Assembly: GCF_900104815.1 (NCBI RefSeq)
Contig: NZ_FNTD01000004.1
Coordinates: 4,542,501 to 4,606,500, forward strand
Length of the DNA: 64,000 nucleotides
Source: Streptomyces misionensis
GTDB lineage: Bacteria; Actinomycetota; Actinomycetes; Streptomycetales; Streptomycetaceae
Direction: 5' to 3'
The position numbers were made by a program, and so were the translations under genes. The notes under the pieces are model-generated. The model saw nothing but the letters and a program-made list of their open reading frames with translations. It ran no database searches and was not told the DNA's origin. Positions within the stretch are counted from its first letter, which is position 1, and each line of letters begins with the position of its first letter. Of this stretch, positions 58,318 to 64,000 are shown in pieces.

Positions 58318-58751
58318 TTTCCCGTGCCGGGCCACAGCGGGATCTCGGCCCACACCGTCTTGCCGACGACCCGCTCCTCGACGCCCCACTTGCGCGACAG
58401 CGCCTCCACGAGGATCAGTCCCCGGCCGTGCTCGTCCTGCGGCGCCCCGCGCAGCATCTGCAGACGGCGTTCCCCCCGCGCGTCGCTCACCTCGATGCGC
58501 AGCGCGTCCGCCTCGGGCGGCAGCGTCAGCCTCAGCTCGAAGTCCCGGCCGGGCACCCGGCCGTGGGTGACGGCGTTGGTCGCCAGCTCGGAGACGAGGA
58601 GCTGGGCGGTCTCGTTCGGATCGCTCCCGTAGGGGTATCCCCAACTCGCGAGCGAGGAGGCGGTGAGCCGCCGGGCCAGCCGGGCGCCGCGGGGGGTGGC
58701 GCTGAGCCGCTGGACCAACTCTTTCAGGGGGGTGGAGATTTGCGGATTCAC
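58293..58751 (-). CDS. anti-sigma-factor-like ATP-binding protein
   Basis: A 152-residue HATPase_c domain of the RsbW/SpoIIAB type: TAQLLVSELATNAVTHG (N box), RIEVSDARG (G1-like DxxG) and EHGRGLILVEALSRKWGVE (G2). It has no sigma-factor gene beside it. In Streptomyces such proteins commonly stand next to XRE-DUF5753 and DUF397 genes (whiJ/abaA-like loci), as here. It probably binds ATP and a partner regulator; phosphorylation activity is not shown. The GTG at 58751 is the start. Confidence 0.88.
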   Translation of the reverse strand: MNPQISTPLKELVQRLSATPRGARLARRLTASSLASWGYPYGSDPNETAQLLVSELATNAVTHGRVPGRDFELRLTLPPEADALRIEVSDARGERRLQMLRGAPQDEHGRGLILVEALSRKWGVEERVVGKTVWAEIPLWPGTGKRGGPGTP

Positions 58752-58857
58752 ATCACTGAGCGTGGCCGGTTCTCCCTACGCTGACCAGGAGAAACCCGGC
58801 GACTGTGCGTAGTCGTACGGGTGCGGTCGGGTTGCCGTACGAGCGTCGGAGGGTGAT

Positions 58858-59721
58858 GTGGCGGAGGAGCGGGAGCGGAGGCCGGAGACGCCGGCGGAGG
58901 CGAACGGGGCGGTGGCGGTCTTCGTCCTCCTGGGCAAGCAGTTGAAGTTGCTGCGGGAGCGGGCAGGACTCAGTCAACGGGAGTTCGGAGCGTTGGTGGG
59001 CTACGGCCCCGACCAGATCTCCGCCATGGAGAGGGGAGTGCGCACACCAAGGCCGGAGTTCCTGATCAAGGCGGACGAAATCTTGAACGCCAGCGAGATG
59101 CTGGTCGCAGTCATCCCCGACGTGGAGGAGGCGATGAGCCGCGCACGGACACGTCATCCCGAGTGGTACCGGGATCACGCCGCTACGGAGGCGGAGGCGG
59201 AGGAACTGCACCATTACTGCAACCACGTCATGCACGGCCTGCTCCAGACCGAGGCCCACGCGCGGGTCCTGTTCGCCAAGCGACGGCCGTTCCTCAGCGA
59301 CGAGACCATCGAGAAGCGGGTGGCTGATCGGCTTTCGCGTCAACAAGTCTTCGAACGCTGGCCCGCGCCCGTCGTGAGTTACATCCTCGAAGAGGTGGTA
59401 CTCGACCGGCCGATCGGAGGGCCGAGGGTTCATGCGGACCAACTGCGACGTCTGCTGACGCTCGGGGACAGGCAGAACGTCGAGATCCAGGTGATGCCGA
59501 CCAAGGTCGAGGAACACCCCAACCTGGACAGCGCGTTCAATCTCCTGGTGCCGAAAGGCCACGCGCAGGTGGCGTACCTGGAAGCGCAGGGGCACCCGCA
59601 GCTGATTACCGACCGAGACGAGGTCCGGAAGATCGCAGACCGCTATGGGATCATGCGCGCGATGGCGCTGAGCCCCATGGAGTCCCGCGCTCTGATCGCG
59701 CAGAAGCTGGAGGAGCTATGA
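58858..59721 (+). CDS. XRE-family regulator with DUF5753 domain (WhiJ-like)
   Basis: A 287-residue protein. The HTH (GKQLKLLRERAGLSQREFGALVGYGPDQISAMERGVRTPRPEFL) is followed by the DUF5753 domain (HYCNHVMHGLLQTEAHARVLF, EDHxV-like VVSYILEEVVLDRPIGG, VEIQVMPTKVEEHPNLDSAFNLL). The GTG follows GGAGGGT. Its stop overlaps the DUF397 gene by ATGA. Such pairs influence development and antibiotic production in Streptomyces; its own target is unknown. Confidence 0.93.
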   Translation: MAEERERRPETPAEANGAVAVFVLLGKQLKLLRERAGLSQREFGALVGYGPDQISAMERGVRTPRPEFLIKADEILNASEMLVAVIPDVEEAMSRARTRHPEWYRDHAATEAEAEELHHYCNHVMHGLLQTEAHARVLFAKRRPFLSDETIEKRVADRLSRQQVFERWPAPVVSYILEEVVLDRPIGGPRVHADQLRRLLTLGDRQNVEIQVMPTKVEEHPNLDSAFNLLVPKGHAQVAYLEAQGHPQLITDRDEVRKIADRYGIMRAMALSPMESRALIAQKLEEL

Positions 59722-59909
59722 GTACCGAGGACCTGGCCTGGTTCAAGTCCAGCTACAGCAGCGGTGAGGGCGGTGATTGCGTCGAGGTCGCCGAACACCC
59801 CACCGCCATCCACATCCGCGACTCGAAACGCCCTGCCGCCCCCCACCTCACCGTCACCCCCGCCACCTGGGCCGCCTTTCTCGCGGCTGCCCGAGTCGCG
59901 GCAAGGTGA
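59718..59909 (+). CDS. DUF397 small protein
   Basis: A 63-residue protein matching DUF397: WFKSSYSSGEGGDCVEVAEHPTAIHIRDSKRP and a C-terminal TPATWAAFLAAAR. The DSK motif and length are typical. It is translationally coupled to the upstream XRE regulator and is thought in this family to act as its partner, possibly an antagonist. It is cytoplasmic. Confidence 0.93.
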   Translation: MSTEDLAWFKSSYSSGEGGDCVEVAEHPTAIHIRDSKRPAAPHLTVTPATWAAFLAAARVAAR

Positions 59910-60061
59910 GCGATTGGCGGGCCCGCGCGGCAGCGGACCCGGTACCGTACGGGACGTTCCGCTCGCAACCAAATGCCGGGGAACCGTCCGGGACCGGATC
60001 GGTAACGCCCGCTCGTAGCCTGCCTTTCCACCCTCGCCGACTTCGTCATCCGAGCAGAGGT

Positions 60062-60877
60062 ATGAAAGAAGACAACGACGTCAGCCGGATCTTCCTGCTG
60101 AACCCGGATCCGCGCCTCCTGGACGAGGCGCACCGGGCCGGCGTACAAGTGCGCTCGGCCCGGGTCGAGGCGCACGACGAGTCCGTGCTGCGGCCCCTCC
60201 TGAAGGAGGCCGCGGCGGCCGGACTCTTCGTCAACCCCGCGCGCGCCCTGCGGCTGCTGGCCGACCCCGACGCCGTACAGCGGCTGGTACGGGACAACCG
60301 GCTGTCGCCGGACGCCGGAGCGGTGTCCGGCGCGCCCCGGCTGACCGTGGAGACGCTCAGCGTGCACGGGATGCACCAGACCGTGGGGATCACCGCCCGC
60401 ATGCCGTACGGCCTGCTCCACCCGGCCCCCCTGACGGAGGACACCGCGGCGGAGGTGCGGGCCGTGGTGACCGCGCTGCTGGACCTGACCGGATACCAGT
60501 ACGGTCCCGCGCACACCGGGGTCACGCTGACCCGCCAGGGACCGGTGATCACCGGGTGCCGGGCGGGCCTCGCGGACGAACCCGTGCCCGAACTGCTCAA
60601 GGTGGCCGGGGGCTTCGACCTGGCCGCCGGAGCCGTACGGGTGCTGGCCGGAAAGCTCGTGGAGGCCGCACGCCCGTGCCGGTTCGCCGCCGCGGCCGAA
60701 CTGAGCCGGCCCTGGCGGCTGGGCGCCGGGGAGGTGGGAACGGTTCCGGATGTGCGGGTCGTGTCGACGTCCGGGTCCCGCGGCCCCGGGCACTTCGTGG
60801 TGCACGCCGACTCCCCGGAAGGCGCGGCGCAGCGGGTGACCTCGCTGAGTGCGCTGGTCGCGGGGGAGGCGAGCTGA
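60062..60877 (+). CDS. hypothetical protein
   Basis: A 271-residue soluble protein I do not recognise. The N-terminal RIFLLNPDPRLLDEAHRAGVQVRSARVE and GLFVNPARALRLLADPDAVQRLVRDNRLSPDAGA look like the start of an ATP-grasp protein (dinucleotide-like strand, then the pre-grasp region). The conserved ATP-binding core is not evident, so it may be a truncated relative. The middle has MHQTVGITARMPYGLLHP and LTGYQYGPAHTGVTLTR. It precedes two SARP regulator genes and may belong to a metabolite locus continuing past the window. Confidence 0.7.
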   Translation: MKEDNDVSRIFLLNPDPRLLDEAHRAGVQVRSARVEAHDESVLRPLLKEAAAAGLFVNPARALRLLADPDAVQRLVRDNRLSPDAGAVSGAPRLTVETLSVHGMHQTVGITARMPYGLLHPAPLTEDTAAEVRAVVTALLDLTGYQYGPAHTGVTLTRQGPVITGCRAGLADEPVPELLKVAGGFDLAAGAVRVLAGKLVEAARPCRFAAAAELSRPWRLGAGEVGTVPDVRVVSTSGSRGPGHFVVHADSPEGAAQRVTSLSALVAGEAS

Positions 60878-60991
60878 TCCGGAGAACCGGGAACGGATCG
60901 GTAACGAAACGGTAGAGGCCCGTCCCATCGTTGATACGTCGCCGGAAGAAGGACGACGACGCCCGCGACGTCAACAGGAGGCGGAGTCAGG

Positions 60992-61786
60992 ATGCTGAAG
61001 TTCTCGATTCTCGGGGCACTGCAGGTCCGCACCGTGTCCGGCCCTGCGGAGATCTCCGGCGACCTGCAACGAACCCTCGTGCAGACGCTGCTGGTCAGCG
61101 AGGGACAGCCGGTGTCCGGTGAGGGGCTGGTCGAGGAGATGTGGGGTGAGGCCGTACCCGACAACCAGGCCAACGCCCTCCAGGCGCATGTGAGCCGACT
61201 GCGAAGGAAGCTGAAAGCCCTGGAACCGGGGCGTCCGGTATCTCGAGTGACGATTCATCCCTCCGGATACCGGCTCACCGTGGAGGAGGGAGAACTGGAC
61301 GCGGCCGAGTTCGTACGGACCGTGCGCGAAGCGGAATCGTGCTCGGCGTACGACGCGGAAGGCACCGCCCGGATGCTCGGACAGGCCCTCTCGCTGTGGC
61401 GCGGACCGGTCTTCGGAGGGTTCCCCGGAGGCACCCTCTGCCAGTTGGCCGGCGCCCGGTACGAGGAGTACCGGATGCGGGCCATGGAACTGCGATTCGA
61501 CGCGGAACTGCGGCTCGGACGGCATGCGGCCGTCCTCGCCGAACTGGCCGAGGCCCACTCCAACCACCCGCTGCGGGAGCGTTTCTGCGAGCAGCTGATG
61601 GTCGCCCTGTACTGCTCGGGACGGCAGGCCGACGCCCTCGACGTGTACCGCCGGATGCGCCGCCAGCTCGACGAGGAACTCGGCATCCAGCCCTCGCCCG
61701 CGCTGCGCCGCGTGGAGAGCGCGATACTCCGTCATGATCCCGCTCTGGTCGGTGATGCGCGTTCCACCCTCCTCCAGATCGCCTGA
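60992..61786 (+). CDS. SARP-family transcriptional regulator
   Basis: A 264-residue Streptomyces antibiotic regulatory protein. The OmpR-like winged helix occupies residues 1-95 (LQRTLVQTLLVSEGQPVSGEGLVEEMWGEAVPDNQANALQAHVSRLRRKL) and the bacterial transcriptional activation domain about 100-250 (DAAEFVRTVREAE, ALSLWRGPVFGG, LRERFCEQLMVALYCSGRQADALDVYRRMRRQLDEELGIQPSPALR). SARPs activate natural-product clusters. An AGGAGGCGGAG site precedes the ATG. No biosynthetic genes lie upstream, so its target is elsewhere or beyond the window. Confidence 0.93.
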   Translation: MLKFSILGALQVRTVSGPAEISGDLQRTLVQTLLVSEGQPVSGEGLVEEMWGEAVPDNQANALQAHVSRLRRKLKALEPGRPVSRVTIHPSGYRLTVEEGELDAAEFVRTVREAESCSAYDAEGTARMLGQALSLWRGPVFGGFPGGTLCQLAGARYEEYRMRAMELRFDAELRLGRHAAVLAELAEAHSNHPLRERFCEQLMVALYCSGRQADALDVYRRMRRQLDEELGIQPSPALRRVESAILRHDPALVGDARSTLLQIA

Positions 61787-61928
61787 GGTGGTTAGCCTGT
61801 TCGCCAGGACCGAGGAAGACCCCAGGTAGCCGGAAACGCTCCCTCCGTGCTGCTCGTTCGGGTACAACCTAGGGTGGACCCGAACAACTCGGGCCGGGCG
61901 TGCGCGGCGGGGCGGAGGGGACGGGTTC

Positions 61929-64000
61929 GTGGAATCGGCGGCATCCGGTCGTCCTGTCGTGCGCTTCAACATCCTGGGCTCGCTGGAAGGCTGGTGCGGC
62001 GAGCGCCGGTTGCGGCTCGGCAGCCCGACCCAGGAACGTGTTCTGGTCACCCTGCTCCTCGAACCCGGCCGCATGGTGCCGATGTCCCGGCTGATCGCCG
62101 CGGCCTGGGACGACGAGCCACCGCAGACGGCGAGCCACCAGATCCGCAAGTGCGTCGCCGCGCTGCGCACCCGCATCCCGGACGGCGCGGCGCTGATCGT
62201 CACCGACGGGGCCGGCTACCGCGCCATGCTCGGCGAACACCAGCTGGACCTGCACGAGTTCACCGAATGGTCCAGACAGGCCAGGCAGGCGGTGGCGGCC
62301 GGGCGGCCCGAGGACGCCGTCGGGCATCTGCGGGCCTGTCTCGACCTGTGGCGCGGCCCGGTGATGGCGGGCGCGGGCGGCTCGGTGATCAGCGCGGCCT
62401 CGGCGGCGCTGGAGGAGCGCCATATGGCGGTCGCCGAGCAGTACTTCGAACTCCAGCTTGAACTGGGCCAGTCCGGCGAACTGGTCGGCCCGCTGCGCGA
62501 ACTGGTCACCGCGCACCCGCTGCGGGAAACCCTGCGCGGCCGGCTGATGGTGGCGCTGTACCGGGCCGGCCGGCAGGCCGAGGCGCTGGAGGAGTTCGGC
62601 CGGGTGCGCGACCTGCTGGTGGAGGAGCTGGGTATCGACCCCGGCGCCGAACTCACCAGACTGTACGAGGCGATCCTGCGCGACAGCCCCGAAGTGGCCC
62701 CCCGCGTACCGCAGTCGGTGGCCGACCGGGCCGCGCTGCTGGTCCCCGCGCCGTACACCACCCAGTCCTCCGGCACCGAGCCCGCGCCCTGCACCCTGCC
62801 CTACGACCTGCCCGACTTCACCGGCCGCGACGACGAGCTGGCCCGGCTAATCACCGTGGGCCGCGCCCCGGCCGGGGGCGGCGCCCGGATCGTCGGCGTC
62901 GACGGCATGGGCGGCAGCGGCAAGACCGCGCTCGCCGTGCACGCCGCCCACCTGCTCGCCCCCGACTACCCCGACGGGCAGCTCTTCGTGGACCTGCGCG
63001 GCTTCAGCCCCGGCGAGAAGGCCCAGGAACCGGGCGCCGTGCTGCACTCCTTACTCCACACGCTCGGCATACCGGACGACCGAATACCGGACGACCTGGA
63101 GCGCCGTACCACCTTCTGGCGCACCGTCTCCGCCCAGCGGAAACTGCTCCTGCTGCTCGACAACGCCGCCGACGCCGCCCAGGTACGGCCCCTGCTGCCC
63201 GCCTCCGAGGGCTGCCTCGCCATCCTCACCAGCCGGGTCCGCATGCTCGACCTCGACGGCTCCGAATGGCTCTCCCTCGGGCTGCTCTCCGCGGGCGACA
63301 GCACCACCCTGCTCACCCGGATGCTCGGCGCCGGCCGCACCGCCGCCGAACCCCGGGCCGTGGACCAGCTCGCCCGGCTGTGCGGCGGCCTGCCGCTCGC
63401 CCTGCGCATCACCACCGCCCGGCTGCGCAACCGGCCGCGCTGGACCGTGCAGTACCTGGTCGACCGGCTCGCCGACGAGACCCGGCGGCTGCGCGAGCTG
63501 AGCGCGGGGGAGCGGAGCGTCGAGGCCACGCTGAGACTGTCGTACCAGGCCATGGACGAGGACCAGCGCGGCGCGTTCCGGGTGCTCGGGCTGCACCCCG
63601 GCAGCGCCATCGACGTGCACTCCGCCGCCGCCCTGCTCGGCACCGACGGCCGCGACGCCGAGGACATCCTGGAGGGGCTGCTCGACGCCCACCTGCTGGA
63701 GCAGCACGAGGCGGGCCTGTACGGCTTCCACGACCTGGTGCGCACGTACGCGCTGAGCGTGCGCGAGGTGGAGGACGACGAGGAGGCCGCCGCCGAGCGG
63801 CTGGTCGCGTACTACATCCAGGCCACGGACCTGGCCTGCGAGACCCTCTTCCCCGGCCGCAGCCGCTACGGCGACGCCCCCGCCGACCTGGCCGACCTGC
63901 CCCGGCTGGACGACGGCGAGCAGGCACTGCGCTGGTTCGACCGGGAGTACGAGGCGCTGCTCGCGGTGGTCGCCCGGGCCGGCACCCAGGGCCTGCACCG
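61929..64000 (+). CDS. AfsR-like SARP-NB-ARC regulator (3' end outside window)
   Basis: A partial gene, at least 690 residues. It has the SARP winged helix (about 10-100: RFNILGSLEGWCGERRLRLG), the activation domain (about 105-250: HEFTEWSRQARQAVAAGRPEDAV, LVEELGIDPGAEL) and an NB-ARC ATPase (about 290-560: FTGRDDELARL, GMGGSGKTAL with K332, LLLLDNAADAAQVRPLLP, CGGLPLALRI), then the beginning of a helical part. Leu375 is TTA (63051-63053), predicting bldA dependence. The GTG at 61929 is preferred. It follows the short SARP gene by 142 bp; TPR repeats are expected beyond the window edge. Confidence 0.93.
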   Translation, partial: MESAASGRPVVRFNILGSLEGWCGERRLRLGSPTQERVLVTLLLEPGRMVPMSRLIAAAWDDEPPQTASHQIRKCVAALRTRIPDGAALIVTDGAGYRAMLGEHQLDLHEFTEWSRQARQAVAAGRPEDAVGHLRACLDLWRGPVMAGAGGSVISAASAALEERHMAVAEQYFELQLELGQSGELVGPLRELVTAHPLRETLRGRLMVALYRAGRQAEALEEFGRVRDLLVEELGIDPGAELTRLYEAILRDSPEVAPRVPQSVADRAALLVPAPYTTQSSGTEPAPCTLPYDLPDFTGRDDELARLITVGRAPAGGGARIVGVDGMGGSGKTALAVHAAHLLAPDYPDGQLFVDLRGFSPGEKAQEPGAVLHSLLHTLGIPDDRIPDDLERRTTFWRTVSAQRKLLLLLDNAADAAQVRPLLPASEGCLAILTSRVRMLDLDGSEWLSLGLLSAGDSTTLLTRMLGAGRTAAEPRAVDQLARLCGGLPLALRITTARLRNRPRWTVQYLVDRLADETRRLRELSAGERSVEATLRLSYQAMDEDQRGAFRVLGLHPGSAIDVHSAAALLGTDGRDAEDILEGLLDAHLLEQHEAGLYGFHDLVRTYALSVREVEDDEEAAAERLVAYYIQATDLACETLFPGRSRYGDAPADLADLPRLDDGEQALRWFDREYEALLAVVARAGTQGLH

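Overview
The window is high-GC actinobacterial DNA from a Streptomyces chromosome. GTG and TTG starts are frequent, genes are often coupled by ATGA or GTGA overlaps, TTA codons are rare, and the families are typical of the genus: SARP/AfsR regulators, XRE-DUF5753/DUF397 pairs, futalosine-pathway menaquinone genes and a receptor-like Ser/Thr kinase. From memory, the hemL to mqnE stretch (30.7-51.8 kb) follows the gene order of Streptomyces coelicolor. No rRNA, tRNA or CRISPR array was seen.

Left chromosomal part (1-16.7 kb): an RtcB-type RNA ligase; two tandem paralogous lipoproteins; a short-chain dehydrogenase and a YnfA-type membrane protein; a luciferase-like monooxygenase with its partner FMN reductase; an OmpR-type two-component system; an MprF/LysX-like aminoacyl-phosphatidylglycerol transferase; an M55 D-aminopeptidase; a COG4705 membrane protein facing a second two-component system; and an HTH regulator upstream of a dehydrogenase and a tautomerase. 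Several clean palindromes here look like operators.

Genomic island (about 16.84-29.33 kb): the last 25 codons plus stop of the gene at 29260-30381 (minus strand) are duplicated as an isolated 76-bp direct repeat at 16842-16917. The differences in the readable part of the copy are silent. This is what integration into the 3' end of a protein gene leaves behind. No integrase is present, but repeats that could be recombinase arm sites lie just inside the left end. The left half encodes a NERD-domain nuclease-like protein, a 1524-residue Upf1/COG1112-like SF1 helicase with a C-terminal restriction-endonuclease-like domain, and a protein with a C-terminal HEPN-like RX6H motif. I read this as a candidate, possibly undescribed, anti-phage or anti-plasmid system. 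The right half has a NUDIX hydrolase and an XRE/TPR-like regulator divergent from an operon encoding an unknown protein, a degenerate APH-fold protein, a methyltransferase and a HAD protein of the type linked to RNA repair. The NERD gene and the XRE gene carry in-frame TTA codons, suggesting bldA-dependent expression.

Right chromosomal part (29.3-64 kb): hemL, a histidine phosphatase, a secreted deacetylase-like lipoprotein, then the system II cytochrome c maturation genes (resA-like, ccdA, resB, ccsB). A coupled pair follows (P-loop ATPase and membrane-anchored periplasmic-binding-like protein), then a lone condensation-domain protein with a TetR regulator, and a Ser/Thr kinase with an extracellular ricin-like domain. 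Next come the futalosine menaquinone genes mqnL, mqnP, mqnM and mqnE with an Lrp/AsnC regulator, a UdgX uracil-DNA glycosylase, and a fatty-acid region (TetR, MaoC-like, acyl-CoA ligase) around a tandem operator. The window ends with a G1 glutamic peptidase, an ATPase/XRE/DUF397 cluster, and two SARP-family regulators, the second cut off by the window edge and containing a TTA codon.
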